Below are positions 1-10,200 of a DNA stretch of 64,000 bases, one piece after another; within the stretch, counting starts at the first letter, position 1, and each line of letters opens with the position of its first letter. Source of the stretch: Flavobacteriales bacterium (GTDB taxonomy: Bacteria > Bacteroidota > Bacteroidia > Flavobacteriales_D > Sanyastnellaceae); the NCBI GenBank assembly GCA_016722445.1, contig JADKIZ010000014.1, positions 67,363-131,362 of the forward strand, read 5' to 3'. Made by a program: the position numbers and the translations under genes. The notes under the pieces were generated by a model that worked only from the letters and a program-made list of their open reading frames with translations, was not told the origin of the DNA and ran no database searches.

Positions 1-1
1 A

Positions 2-340
2 CTGAACGGAGCACATTGGAGATTTGATTTGACCGCACAATGGATCAGTAGAAAGCGTATTCCATTTACCTTAAGCGAACACGATATGCATGACTTACAC
101 AACCAGCAACAAGAGTCTACATACAGTCAGGATTATTTTTTGCTAAACGCACAAGTGTCATATGCATTCATGAAGGATGTTGAACTTTATGTTGGTGGTG
201 AGAACCTGACGAATTTTATGATTCATGATGCAATCGTTTCATCAGATAATCCAAGTTCGGCGAATTTTGATGGCTCTCTCGTTTGGGGACCTGTTTTCGG
301 ACGAATGGGTTATATCGGATTTCGTTGGATGATCAGGTAA
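2..340 (+). CDS. TonB-dependent receptor, C-terminal end (partial, 5' end outside window)
   Basis: The reading frame is open from the first complete codon of the window, so the gene begins upstream; only about 112 residues are visible. The sequence has the alternating pattern of outer-membrane beta-strands, including YFLLNAQVSYAF and a VELYVGGENLTN motif. That motif is typical of the last strands of TonB-dependent receptor barrels, where 'yvGveNlfd' precedes the final strands. The protein ends GYIGFRWMIR followed by TAA. The family imports siderophores, vitamins or glycans across the outer membrane. Substrate cannot be inferred from this fragment. Confidence 0.75.
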   Translation: MNGAHWRFDLTAQWISRKRIPFTLSEHDMHDLHNQQQESTYSQDYFLLNAQVSYAFMKDVELYVGGENLTNFMIHDAIVSSDNPSSANFDGSLVWGPVFGRMGYIGFRWMIR

Positions 341-352
341 TAGAAATATCGA

Positions 353-829
353 TCAAAGTAATTTGGGTTGTATTTCGCGCATTTCAAAATCAAGCAGCCA
401 TTTTTTACGCCATAACCCACCGGAGTATCCTGTGAGTGTGCCATCCTTGCCAATTACACGATGACATGGAATAACAATGGGAAGAGGATTTCGCCCATTT
501 GCTGTTGCGGCCGCTCGAATGACTTTTATATCGCCAAGTTTGCGCGCTATATCTTCATATGATACTGTTTTTCCAAAAGGAATTTGTTGCAATTGTTCCC
601 AAACATTCATCTGGAAATGTGTTCCTTCTGGATGAAGTGGCAAACGGAACTCTTTACGCTCCCCTGCAAAATATTCATCGAGTTGTTGAACGGCCAATTG
701 AAGTTGTTCTTCATCAATGGAATCTGTGCCTGCGTTTTGAACGAATTCTATTTTCATCAAAGCGCTTTTTTTTCCCATGATTCTGAGAAGACCTATAGGT
801 GATGAAAAGTAAGTTACGGAGTAGTTCAT
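353..829 (-). CDS. ogt: Methylated-DNA--[protein]-cysteine S-methyltransferase
   Basis: A 158-residue suicide repair protein that transfers the methyl group from O6-methylguanine (or O4-methylthymine) in DNA to its own cysteine. The active-site motif PCHRVIG is present near residue 120, preceded by the helix-turn-helix region with NGRNPLPIVI and followed by LTGYSGGLWRKKWLL, all in family order. Length is normal for Ogt without an Ada domain. The ATG lies in an ATGA overlap with the stop codon of the gene at 826-1773, so the two are translationally coupled. It is the last gene of a three-gene operon that starts with a radical SAM protein. Confidence 0.95.
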   Translation of the reverse strand: MNYSVTYFSSPIGLLRIMGKKSALMKIEFVQNAGTDSIDEEQLQLAVQQLDEYFAGERKEFRLPLHPEGTHFQMNVWEQLQQIPFGKTVSYEDIARKLGDIKVIRAAATANGRNPLPIVIPCHRVIGKDGTLTGYSGGLWRKKWLLDFEMREIQPKLL

Positions 830-1773
830 TGGATAGACCGTAAAATGTCTCTTGAAATTTTCATGAGTATCAAATCAGAATAGACGAACTCATCGATGGT
901 CATTTCGGCCTGTGCCGGAATGTTAGCGACAAGTGATGCATTGGCTTTTGAAATTTCACCACCAATGGATTTCAGTGCTTCGTGATGTTGGGCTGTGTCT
1001 TTCCATTCGCCGAGTTGTTGAATGAGCCAACTCATCGCGTAAAAATGTTGTGATTGAATACTGATCGTGTGCTGTCCCTTAGAAGGTGCCGCCATGATGT
1101 TGTATGGTGATGCTACGATTTCTTTGGTTTGATATTTCTGAAGACTGGGTGTAATGGTTTTTACTTTATGAAGTTGTACCATTCCTTCGGATGCAATGGA
1201 GTAAATTCCGATCCATCGAAGCCTTCTTCTGAATTCATGTAGACCAGCTTCAATGTTGTATGGGTTGAGTTCGCCAGCTTCATATTTCTGATGGAGTTTC
1301 GAAAGTTCATTGATCATTTCATGACCGAACGCGGCGCGGTCTTCATGCGACTCGAGCCATGTGCATTGAGCGATGCCAGCTCTGAATGCAGCCATTTTTT
1401 CGCCAGACAGCCAATGTTCGTTTTTCAGTTTTTGGTTGAGTTCTTCCAAAAGCGCATTGTATTGTTCGCCGAATGCTTTTGCGCTTTTGGCTTTCAGTTT
1501 ACGGTCTTTGCTCAACTCATTGTGAACCGATTCATAGAAATCCATTTTACCCAAAAGGTCTTCAAGCGTTTTCCATTCCTTATACCATGTATCGAAGAAT
1601 TTTTTATCATGGATATTCCGATAAATGCGGGTGAGTCCTTCAAGCCGAAACAACACATCTCGACCTTTGTTTTGATAGAAAAAAAGTCCTTTGTCACGCT
1701 TTGTAGCGGATGACTTCAGAATGTTTTCAAGATTCGTAATTGGTTGTGTAATTCTACTTATTGCGTAGTTCAT
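826..1773 (-). CDS. Conserved hypothetical helical protein, weakly CHAD-like
   Basis: A roughly 315-residue, highly charged and largely alpha-helical protein with no signal peptide or membrane segment. I do not recognise the family with certainty. A segment in the middle (HEFRRRLRWIGIYS) resembles the histidine- and arginine-rich helices of CHAD domains, which bind polyphosphate-like anions, but this is weak. The first ATG is at 1773; a TTG nine bases upstream, overlapping the stop of the radical SAM gene (TTGA), is an alternative start. Its stop overlaps the Ogt start by 4 bp. Sitting between two genes whose relatives act on damaged DNA, it may be linked to DNA repair, but that rests on context only. 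Confidence 0.6.
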   Translation of the reverse strand: MNYAISRITQPITNLENILKSSATKRDKGLFFYQNKGRDVLFRLEGLTRIYRNIHDKKFFDTWYKEWKTLEDLLGKMDFYESVHNELSKDRKLKAKSAKAFGEQYNALLEELNQKLKNEHWLSGEKMAAFRAGIAQCTWLESHEDRAAFGHEMINELSKLHQKYEAGELNPYNIEAGLHEFRRRLRWIGIYSIASEGMVQLHKVKTITPSLQKYQTKEIVASPYNIMAAPSKGQHTISIQSQHFYAMSWLIQQLGEWKDTAQHHEALKSIGGEISKANASLVANIPAQAEMTIDEFVYSDLILMKISRDILRSIQ

Positions 1774-1778
1774 ATGGA

Positions 1779-2870
1779 TCAAAATAAGGTCAATTGTTTT
1801 TCTGTATTCGTGACGAAGTGGCTATAGTCCAACTCGAAATTTTTTTCTTCCGGTAAAAACTTTTTGCGTGCCACGCGAAACATTGATGCGACATGATTGG
1901 CAAAATGCCCCTCACCACGCATTCTTGTTTTCCATCTGGATTCATTCAACGAACCGCCATGAGTTTCCTTGATGATGGCCAATACTTTTTCTGCGCGCTC
2001 AGGCATGGCCTTTTTAACCCAATCTTCAAATATCAGGGCGATTTGGCCATTCAATCTTGCCATGATGTATTGCACCGAAATTGCACCGCGCTGAGAAACC
2101 GCTTCAACCAGTGAAAAAATTTCATCACTATTGATACCAGGTATAATTGGCGCCATATTCACATTGACGGGTATGCCTGCTTTCGTTAGTTCTTCAACCG
2201 CGCGTAGGCGATTTGCGACGCTTGATGTTCGCGGTTCCATGGTGCGCCTTATTTCTTCCTGAAGTGTTGTAATGGAAATGGTAACCCCGACCAAATTCAG
2301 CTTTGCCAGTTCTTTCAAAAGATCTAGATCACGAAGTATGAGTGAGTTTTTTGTGATGAGACCAACAGGATGTTTGTGTTCGAGAAAAACCTGTAAGAGT
2401 TGTCGGGTAAGCTGAAGATCACGCTCGGCGGGCTGATAACAATCGGTGTTTCCGGATAAGACGATCAATTGTGGCTCCCACTTGCCGCTTCTGAATAGTT
2501 GTCGAAGCATTTCATGTCCTTTCGGCTTGTAAAGAATTTTTTCCTCAAAATCCCGACCAGCACTGTATCCCCAATACTCATGGCTATTGCGGGCATAACA
2601 ATAAACGCAACCATGTTCGCACCCGTTGTAAGGGTTGATGCTGTAGTTAAAGGGAATATCAGGACTGTTATTTCTGGACAAAATGTTTTTAGGAAATACT
2701 TCTATGTATGTTGTGGCAGTTTTTTCGTCCATTTCTTCTGCCTGCCACCACATGATAGGATCATCGGTTTGGACGTATTTACTTTTCTGAAAGCTATTGT
2801 GCGTGTTGAGTTGTGCGCCGCGCCCCTTGAGCAACGAATCTGTAACTATATGTGGCTTGACGTGCTTCAT
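1779..2870 (-). CDS. PA0069/SplB-like radical SAM protein
   Basis: A 363-residue radical SAM enzyme. The [4Fe-4S]-binding motif is CEHGCVYC (Cx3CxxC) near residue 83, embedded in the SINPYNGCEHGCVYCYAR context typical of the PA0069/Rv2578c group related to spore photoproduct lyase. The N-terminal GRGAQLN motif is also characteristic of that group. The biochemical reaction of PA0069-type proteins is not established; resemblance to SplB suggests nucleic-acid substrates. It is the first gene of a three-gene operon with the hypothetical gene at 826-1773 and ogt. The start ATG at 2870 gives the family N-terminus. Confidence 0.9.
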   Translation of the reverse strand: MKHVKPHIVTDSLLKGRGAQLNTHNSFQKSKYVQTDDPIMWWQAEEMDEKTATTYIEVFPKNILSRNNSPDIPFNYSINPYNGCEHGCVYCYARNSHEYWGYSAGRDFEEKILYKPKGHEMLRQLFRSGKWEPQLIVLSGNTDCYQPAERDLQLTRQLLQVFLEHKHPVGLITKNSLILRDLDLLKELAKLNLVGVTISITTLQEEIRRTMEPRTSSVANRLRAVEELTKAGIPVNVNMAPIIPGINSDEIFSLVEAVSQRGAISVQYIMARLNGQIALIFEDWVKKAMPERAEKVLAIIKETHGGSLNESRWKTRMRGEGHFANHVASMFRVARKKFLPEEKNFELDYSHFVTNTEKQLTLF

Positions 2871-2999
2871 TTTGAAGTCATGAAATTACGGCTGTATCCT
2901 AGCGGAGAATGTGGCGAATTATTCACACTGGCTACCGTTAATAACGCTACTCACTTCGTTTTCTGGATTAAATTCGCCATCTGAATTTGAATATTGAAC

Positions 3000-3983
3000 A
3001 TGAAAAAACTCGTAGAAGCATTTCCAAATCACCTTCGTGAAGCGCTCAACATCGGAAGGGCCGCCAATCTGGTAAAACCAGACCGTAAAATCAGCAATAT
3101 TGTGATCTCCGGTTTGGGCGGTAGTGGTATTGGCGGAAAAATCGTAAGCCAGCTTGTGGCCGACAAACTCAGCGTTCCGATTGTCTGCACGAATGATTAT
3201 GTGTTGCCAGAATTTGTAAGCAACGAAACTTTGGTGATCATCAGCAGCTATAGTGGCGATACTGAAGAAACAGTAGCGGCGTTGCACGAGGCTGTGGTCA
3301 AAGGTGCGGAAATTGCATGTGTTACTAGTGGAGGAAAAATTGGTGCTTATGCCAAAGAAAATGGTTTGAATGTAATTTTCATTCCTGGAGGAAACCCACC
3401 ACGTAGCATGTTTGGTTATAGTTCCGTGCAATTGTTTTTTGTTCTGAAAGCTTACGAGTTTATCGATAATTATTTCGAAAAAGAAATTGAAAACAGTATT
3501 CAGTTGATCGAATCCGAAATCTCTGGCATCCGCGCAGAGTCCAAAAAGATTGCTGAGCAAATCGTTACAAGAATTCCAATTCTTTATAGCGAAGCGTTGT
3601 ATGAAGGTGTTGCCATTCGTTGGAGACAACAAGTGAATGAAAACTCTAAGATGCTGTGTTGGCATCATGTGTTTCCGGAAATGAACCACAATGAATTGGT
3701 GGGTTGGACTGGTGGTGATAACCGCGTTGCTGTGGTTATTCTTCGCAACAACGACGATCACAAACGTTCTCAAATCCGCATGGAGCTTTGTAAAAAACTC
3801 ATGGGAGAAAAGTGTAACACGATCATCGAAGCTTGGTCTAAAGGCAGCACAAGGATTGAAAGATCCATGTATCTAATACACCTGGGGGATTGGCTCAGCA
3901 TTGATTTGGCGGAATTGCGCAATGAAGATGCTGTCGCTATTCCAGCCATCGTATTTCTGAAGAATGAATTATCCAAAGTCTGA
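3000..3983 (+). CDS. Bifunctional phosphoglucose/phosphomannose isomerase
   Basis: About 327 residues with an N-terminal SIS domain: the sugar-phosphate-binding loop GLGGSGIGGK lies near residues 38-47 and the second SIS strand ISSYSGDTEET near 82. The C-terminal half contains EMNHNELVGW, a signature of the dual-specificity Pgi/Pmi family, which interconverts fructose-6-phosphate with glucose-6-phosphate and mannose-6-phosphate in the cytoplasm. I chose the ATG at 3000 over the TTG at 2994 because it begins the conserved N-terminus (MKKLVEAFP). A strong hairpin with a T8 run follows the stop by about 30 bp. Confidence 0.92.
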   Translation: MKKLVEAFPNHLREALNIGRAANLVKPDRKISNIVISGLGGSGIGGKIVSQLVADKLSVPIVCTNDYVLPEFVSNETLVIISSYSGDTEETVAALHEAVVKGAEIACVTSGGKIGAYAKENGLNVIFIPGGNPPRSMFGYSSVQLFFVLKAYEFIDNYFEKEIENSIQLIESEISGIRAESKKIAEQIVTRIPILYSEALYEGVAIRWRQQVNENSKMLCWHHVFPEMNHNELVGWTGGDNRVAVVILRNNDDHKRSQIRMELCKKLMGEKCNTIIEAWSKGSTRIERSMYLIHLGDWLSIDLAELRNEDAVAIPAIVFLKNELSKV

Positions 3984-4752
3984 GTCAACGAATTCATTGG
4001 ACAACATATCTGAAAAAAAATTACAGGTACCGGAACAACAAATTCCTGTACCTGTTTTTTTTCATGATCTGGGAACAATGGATTACAAAGAGTGTTGGGA
4101 CCTACAGGAACGATATTTTGCAGCAACCGTGCAACGCAAGTTTGAGAATAGAAGTAAGCCGGTTGTCGAACAAATTTCTACTGACAATCACCTCTTCTTT
4201 GTAGAACATCCGCATGTTTATACGCTAGGAAAAAGTGGGGATGTGTCTAATTTGTTATTGGACGAGGAGGCTTTGAATAACGTCGATGCGAAATTTTATG
4301 CGATCAATAGGGGTGGTGATATCACTTACCATGGCCCAAGACAAATAGTGGGCTATCCTATTTTCGATCTCGACCATTTCTTTTCTGATATCCATAAATA
4401 TTTGCGATTTCTCGAAGAGGCCATTATTCAAACTTTAGCTGAATATGGTATCGCTGCGGGCCGGATAGATGGCCTTACTGGCGTCTGGCTTGACATCCGC
4501 GATTCAACCAAAGCAAGGAAGATTGCAGCACTGGGTGTAAAATGTAGCCGTTGGGTCACCATGCATGGCTTCGCTTTCAATGTCAATACAGATAATAATT
4601 ATTTTGGCAATATCATTCCTTGTGGCATTACCGACAAAGCGGTCAGCTCCATGCAACAAGAACTCGGCACAGCATTGAACATTGATGAAGTGAAATCAAT
4701 TTTGAAATCGAAATTGGAATCGGTTTTCGGAATTCAGCTTGTCCAAGTTTGA
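3964..4752 (+). CDS. lipB: Octanoyl-[acyl-carrier-protein]:protein octanoyltransferase
   Basis: LipB moves octanoyl groups from acyl-ACP to lipoyl domains such as that of GcvH (encoded at 47.1 kb here). The signature RGGDITYHGPRQ lies near residue 117. KIAALGVK supplies the catalytic lysine and IIPCGI the catalytic cysteine, the expected Cys/Lys pair. The 262-residue frame has an N-terminal extension of about 30 residues that overlaps pgi/pmi by 20 bp and contains the hairpin at 4013-4062. The conserved FFHDLG start of the domain comes immediately after that hairpin, and no ATG, GTG or TTG lies between them, so the start must be upstream (ATG 3964 or TTG near 3998). The 3' end overlaps the convergent membrane-protein gene by 19 bp. 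Confidence 0.93.
   Translation: MNYPKSESTNSLDNISEKKLQVPEQQIPVPVFFHDLGTMDYKECWDLQERYFAATVQRKFENRSKPVVEQISTDNHLFFVEHPHVYTLGKSGDVSNLLLDEEALNNVDAKFYAINRGGDITYHGPRQIVGYPIFDLDHFFSDIHKYLRFLEEAIIQTLAEYGIAAGRIDGLTGVWLDIRDSTKARKIAALGVKCSRWVTMHGFAFNVNTDNNYFGNIIPCGITDKAVSSMQQELGTALNIDEVKSILKSKLESVFGIQLVQV
4013..4062 (+). terminator. Strong intrinsic terminator-like hairpin after pgi/pmi, inside the lipB reading frame
   Basis: Arms ACAGGTAC (4023-4030) and GTACCTGT (4048-4055) pair perfectly. GGAA/TTCC adds four more inner pairs after one mismatch, and the hairpin is flanked by A8 (4013-4020) and T8 (4055-4062). It sits 30 bp after the pgi/pmi stop and lies within the first 35 codons of the longest lipB frame. 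Confidence 0.8.
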
Positions 4753-6134
4753 GTATGGTGGGCTGTATTTTTTTTCTCCCAATTTTTGCCCGGCTTTAAT
4801 TCAAGATAGAGTATCATCAGACTCGCCATATACAAAGGAATGAGAGGAACTTTGAATCTTACCAAAGCACCGAAGTTTGGTGAAGTAAGTCCAATCATGA
4901 AAGCAAACATGATCGAAAAAACCAGACAATAAATAATCAATGGGTGTTTTCCAAGGTATTTGGTTATTCTCCTCCATTTTATCTTAATCAATATCCAAAG
5001 TGTAAAGCCTAAAATAACGCTGTTTTCGAGGGCACTCAAGAGCATTACAATGTTTCTGGATTCCCAAAGGAACGGCCTGAATAGACCGGCAGCAGTGGCT
5101 TGTGGTGATTTTGACAAGGCGCCAACAACAGTGGGTTCGAAATCCCCAATGTCGAACGAATTGCCTTCGTAATACTCCTGCTTTAAGTCGTTTTGATTGA
5201 TCGCGGCAGTTTTTAATGCGTGCTCAACACTGAATTTACCAAGACTTTCACCAAAAGCCCGTAGTCCGAAATAGCTGCCAACCACGATAAACATTACCAC
5301 CAATGGAAGGACCAGATATTTGATAAGACTGTTGGTGATTTTCGATATCCGGCTGTACATCAGCCAAACCAATGCGCTTGGCATAATGATCAACATGACA
5401 TATGCTTTGATGGAGATAATTATATATGAAAAGACAATGATGCCGATGACATTGAGCCACAGGCTTCCCTTGCGTCTGATTACTGCGTTGATTCGTACAA
5501 TGAGATATGTTGTTGCTGCTAGTGTGAAGGAGTCTTTGAGAATTCCTGATCCCCAGAATGCCACTGAAGGCATAAACAAAATGGCGTAGGCCAATTCCCG
5601 ACTGTATGTTGGATAATAACTGACAAACATTCTGTACAATCCCCACAATCCACCATAGGTGAATATGGAAACAAAGAAGGTGGTAATGAAATAACTCTGT
5701 CCGGAAATCAATACAAAGGGCACGAGAATTTTGATGGTAAAACGTGTGGAAGATTCGGCGAACATATACATGAGCGGTTCGCCCGTCTGCGAGGTGAAAT
5801 AGCTCTTCATTTCCTGGGTGCCGTCACCAAATAGAACGGTTATGAAATCCCCGGTATCATGTAATAGCAGTCTTGTGAATGCCATGGAACATTCATAAAA
5901 ACTGGTCGTGTCACCTTGTCCGTAATAGAAGACGTAAATGCAAGCGAAGAAAAATCCACCGCCAACTTTAATGAATAGTCCGGGAAGAAAGAACTTAAAC
6001 TCGGGATATGTTTTGATGTTTTTTTTTCGAATGCGCTGGCCAATCAAATAAACCAGAGCGAGTAGTGCAAACATTACAGGATATTCCCACATTTCTATGG
6101 GAACTTTTCCAAAGTTGAATGTCTGTACGTACAC
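4734..6134 (-). CDS. Polytopic membrane protein, possibly polysaccharide-polymerase-like
   Basis: A 466-residue protein with roughly ten predicted transmembrane helices, for example FALLALVYLIG near residue 22, IVFSYIIISI near 230 and IIYCLVFSIMFAFMIGL near 415. A loop of about 70 residues (AINQNDLKQEYYEGNSFD region) lies between late helices. No enzyme motif is recognised. The overall plan, many helices with one longer extracytoplasmic loop in the second half, recalls Wzy/EpsG-type glycan polymerases, but I see no decisive residue. It is convergent with lipB (19 bp overlap) and 52 bp downstream of gpsA on the same strand. Confidence 0.7.
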   Translation of the reverse strand: MYVQTFNFGKVPIEMWEYPVMFALLALVYLIGQRIRKKNIKTYPEFKFFLPGLFIKVGGGFFFACIYVFYYGQGDTTSFYECSMAFTRLLLHDTGDFITVLFGDGTQEMKSYFTSQTGEPLMYMFAESSTRFTIKILVPFVLISGQSYFITTFFVSIFTYGGLWGLYRMFVSYYPTYSRELAYAILFMPSVAFWGSGILKDSFTLAATTYLIVRINAVIRRKGSLWLNVIGIIVFSYIIISIKAYVMLIIMPSALVWLMYSRISKITNSLIKYLVLPLVVMFIVVGSYFGLRAFGESLGKFSVEHALKTAAINQNDLKQEYYEGNSFDIGDFEPTVVGALSKSPQATAAGLFRPFLWESRNIVMLLSALENSVILGFTLWILIKIKWRRITKYLGKHPLIIYCLVFSIMFAFMIGLTSPNFGALVRFKVPLIPLYMASLMILYLELKPGKNWEKKNTAHHTQTWTS

Positions 6135-6186
6135 GTTGTGCGAAATTGGTTATGCGAAGATAACCAAGCCAAATGTGTGAGGCGAT

Positions 6187-7188
6187 TTATGAAAGTTTAT
6201 CGGTTAGAATCCGCATCTCCATCATGGGTGAAATTTTTTCATAGAGAATTCTATAGACTGCATCGGCTATTGGAATATCTGTATTGAAATGTTTGTTGAT
6301 TTCATGAATGCCGCGCGCAGCATAATAACCTTCAGCCACCATATTCATCTCAATGGTTGCCCATTTTACGCTATATCCCTTTCCTACCATGGTGCCAAAA
6401 GTGCGGTTGCGTGAATAGGGAGAGTATGCTGTTACCAACAAGTCACCCAAATAAGCACTGCTTTTTACATCACGATGTATTTCGTGCACAGAATCGATGA
6501 AGCGTTCAATTTCTCTGATCGCGCTGCTGATCAGGACTGCCTGAAAATTATCGCCATAACCTAATCCGTGACAAATTCCGGAAGCAACCGCGTACACATT
6601 CTTGAGTATCGCTGCCAATTCAGTTCCGAAAACATCTTCAGTCGTCGTCGTTTTGATATATCTGCACGCCAATAGTTTTGCCATCACCTCGGCTTTTTCT
6701 ATATCATGACAACCGATGGTCAAATAGGAAAGTTTTTCTAACGCCACCTCTTCCGCGTGACATGGACCACAAACCAGACCTATTTGTTCGTAGGGAACGC
6801 CAAGTTGTTTGTGAAAATATCGCGCCGGGATTGAGTCAAATTCATTGATGATACCCTTAATGGCAGAGAAAAGCACTTTGGTCTCTAGCCCAGTGGGTTT
6901 GTATTGCTCAAACGTGTCATGCAAAAAGGCAGAAGGAATAGCTACAACAATATAGTCGCTGTTGTCTATGACTTCCTGGAGATTATCCGTGACATTTATT
7001 TTTTGTTTATCGAATTCAATACTTTGAATATAATGTGGGTTGTGCCCATAGTTCCGGATATGTTCGATTGCTTCTTTGCTGCGCATCCACCAGTTCACGC
7101 GATCGGTGTTGTTGCAAAGAAGTTTTACCTGTGCTGTGGCCCATGATCCGCCGCCAAGCACGCCAATACGAGGTTTGCCGTTCTTCAT
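6187..7188 (-). CDS. gpsA: Glycerol-3-phosphate dehydrogenase [NAD(P)+]
   Basis: Reduces dihydroxyacetone phosphate to sn-glycerol-3-phosphate for phospholipid synthesis. The Rossmann motif GVLGGGSWATA begins at residue 8 of the chosen start. VAIPSAFL, the CGPCHAEEV segment, the catalytic-lysine region ILKNVYAVASGICHGLGYGDN, and SRNRTFG follow in family order. The longest frame begins at 7275, but the terminator of the upstream secreted-protein gene (7229-7264) lies in that extension. The ATG at 7188 gives the usual N-terminus and a 333-residue protein of normal size. Confidence 0.94.
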   Translation of the reverse strand: MKNGKPRIGVLGGGSWATAQVKLLCNNTDRVNWWMRSKEAIEHIRNYGHNPHYIQSIEFDKQKINVTDNLQEVIDNSDYIVVAIPSAFLHDTFEQYKPTGLETKVLFSAIKGIINEFDSIPARYFHKQLGVPYEQIGLVCGPCHAEEVALEKLSYLTIGCHDIEKAEVMAKLLACRYIKTTTTEDVFGTELAAILKNVYAVASGICHGLGYGDNFQAVLISSAIREIERFIDSVHEIHRDVKSSAYLGDLLVTAYSPYSRNRTFGTMVGKGYSVKWATIEMNMVAEGYYAARGIHEINKHFNTDIPIADAVYRILYEKISPMMEMRILTDKLS

Positions 7189-7228
7189 ACCGCGCAAATG
7201 TAACAGGATCAACCCTACAAATCCTCCT

Positions 7229-7264
7229 ATAAAAGGGAACGCCCTCCATCTCTGGAAGGCGTTC
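7229..7264 (-). terminator. Rho-independent terminator of the giant T9SS protein gene
   Basis: GAACGCC (7237-7243) pairs with GGCGTTC (7258-7264), and an inner three-pair extension follows one mismatch. On the minus strand the stem is followed by CCTTTTATAG. It lies just beyond the stop at 7289 and before the gpsA ATG at 7188. Confidence 0.75.
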
Positions 7265-7288
7265 TCTGGTTTCACAACTGAAACTTCC

Positions 7289-10200
7289 TTAATTGACGAT
7301 AAGCTTGGTTGTGTAGATGAAATGATTTTGCTGTACCATGAGATGATACATTCCTGAAGCGATATCTGTTTTCGTCAGGTTGATGATACCCGCACAGTTT
7401 TCTTTGGAATAGACAATGCGACCTGAAGCATCTGTCAATGTAATTTTATTCATGCCGGCTGGTAACGCAATTGTTACGCGGTCTGTCATAGGATTTGGAT
7501 AGACCAATACCTGATATGCATTGCTATCTTCTATGCCCACTACCATCACAGTCTGACTGATTGTGCTACACCCATCTTCACTGGTGATGATGACATAATA
7601 TGTTCCACCACCATTGGTGATCAATGTTTGTGATGTTTCTCCTTCAAGCAAATTGTCGTTGTAATACCACTGCCATGAAGCACCAGATGCAGCGGTAAGT
7701 TCATTGCCGGCCGTCATCACGTCACCAGAAGGTAATGGCGAAACAGTAATCTGTAAGTCATCTGTTACAGTGCAGCCCAAAGTGCTCGTGGCCGAAACAG
7801 TGAGTGTCTCAGTTGCTACCGGAGTGTACTCACTGCCATTGGCCAGAGCGTTGGACCAGATCACATCTGCATTGCTTGTTGCATTCAGTAAAAGGGAGTT
7901 TCCTTCACAAACGGACATATCCATACCAGCGTCAAGCGTTGGGGTGGGATGCACCGTTAATGTGTTGGTGTGATCTGCGTTGCATAAAGGATTCGAGGTG
8001 TTCAATTGAATGTTGTGTGCGCCTGTTGGTAGGGCACTCAAATCAATACTAGAGCCGTTATATATGTTGCCATCCACATTCCACACATAAGATTCTACAT
8101 AAGGTTGAGTGGCATCCAAAACGATCAATTCGTTCTCACAAAGATCCATGTCACCATCTATTCCAGTAAATGAGGAACAATCGAAGATGGTGTGATAAAC
8201 TTCGTTGGTAATAATTGCAGGATTTTGTTCAAAGAATATTGAAGCTTGATTGTAGAGAACAGTATTCGGCGCAAGGTCGGCGCGAGCTTCAATCTGATAT
8301 ACCACAAAACCATGTGACCCTTCTTCATTGGTTGAAGAATCTGGCAGATAAATATCGTTGAATATGAAATCAACCAATCCGTCATCATGCAAACAAGCTA
8401 CCATACTCGCTGATGCATATAGCGGTTGAAAGGTTGTTAAGTCAAATACCGATGGATCCAAATCATCCATGATGGTAATGTCTTCAGCGTAAAGATTACC
8501 TGTGTTCTGGAATCGAATACGGTATTGAATGCGTTCACCAGGTAGTATGAAATGTGGATCGTACAAACCAACTGGATTTGCAGTTAAATCGTTAGGATCA
8601 TAAGAGCACGCAATGAACGGTGATGTCTGCCAGGATTCATTGTAGATTTCATTGCCACTACCATCATACAATACTAGATTGAAGTTGAAGTAATGGGTGG
8701 TACCAATGTCTTCCACACCAGGACCATCAATGTGCATTGAGAAGAGTTGGGTGCTTCCAGCGAGATAATCAGAAACATTCCACTGTGCGAAGCCCGCAGC
8801 TACTTGATCGGGAGCAACAGTACCGTAATCATCCGCTTCGGGAGTGAAGAGATCATCGCAAGTCATTGTAAGTACTCCATTCAAAGGTGTGCTTCCCGTG
8901 TTATTGATCAAGACACCGGTTTCGTAACCATTTGTACAATGAATAATATCCCAGAAGCCATCATAAGGACCGGCTACAAAAAACGTTTCTCCCGTGGATG
9001 GAATAAGTCCGAATGAACCTGACATATCATTGGGAACGTCGATCATGATAATATCCGGAGTTGAACTGATCCAGTTTTCAGTATTGTTGATGAGTTCGAT
9101 TTGGAAAGATGATGCAGGAAGATTGACGTTGATGTATCCATCTGCATCAGTATAGATAGTCGCAGACATGGCAGGGATATACACCGGCCAGTTTGAAAGC
9201 CCTGGTTCATTCGCGTTATGAATACCATTGCCATTTAAGTCGTGATAAACTAAAATTTCCGGATTGTATTGGCAGCCTTGATCGTAGACTGCGATCGGGT
9301 CGTAGTTCTCAGCATCAGGGTCGGTACATCCGTAACAGTCCAAGCCATAGGTACATGAACCATCATCGAATGGCGCCCCTGGATCATAATTACATGCTGT
9401 CTCATCTAAACAACCTCCGCCACATTCGAATGTGAGTACAAAACTTCCTTGCATCGTCACGAATCCTCCAACCCTGATCAGGTAGGTTTCTCCTGCAACA
9501 GCGTCAAATACAACTTGTGATTGAAAGCCAGTTCCTACAATGTCGTCATTCTGTCCAACACATGTAAGATCACCACAACTTCCCGTGAACACTTTAAGAT
9601 AAGTGTCGAAATTGGTACCAGCATTGATTGTGCTAACCGTGATTTCACTTGAGAAAGCAGCAGTATAAACATACCAGCGTTGGCCACCGGTTGAATTACC
9701 TGAACAGGCCATAGCGCCAGATGTGTTGTTATCATTGACCACACCAACCGTCATGTTTTCATAAACCCCTACACCGCATGATAGCGTTATTGGGTTCACG
9801 CACGTATTTCCTTCGCCTTCAAAGTAACAACTGCCGTCGTCAATGGTTGCGGTTTCGCTGTAATTCATAGCGTCTGGGTCTGTGCAACCTAGACACGAGT
9901 AATCACAAATGTCATCCTGATTGGCAGAGGCATCGTAATTGCACGCTTGTGGATCCATACAGCCCCAAATACAGTCAAAACCAGTAATGGTGATTGATTC
10001 TGATCCTATGCATCCGTTTGCATCCGAGATAGTAACAGTATAGATCACGGGTTCGCTGTCCAAAGCAATCATAGTGACATTGACACCAGTGCTGCCATCA
10101 CTCCATTGATAGGTGTAAGGACCAATACCATTCGCGGGTTGTGGAATGAGCACACTTTCAAATCCAATACAAGGAATTTCATCACCAAGTATGGTCACGT

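Noticed and set aside
2919..3773. 284-codon minus-strand frame opposite pgi/pmi
   Set aside because: Antisense to a clear isomerase gene, low-complexity His/Asn/Thr-rich translation with no domain.
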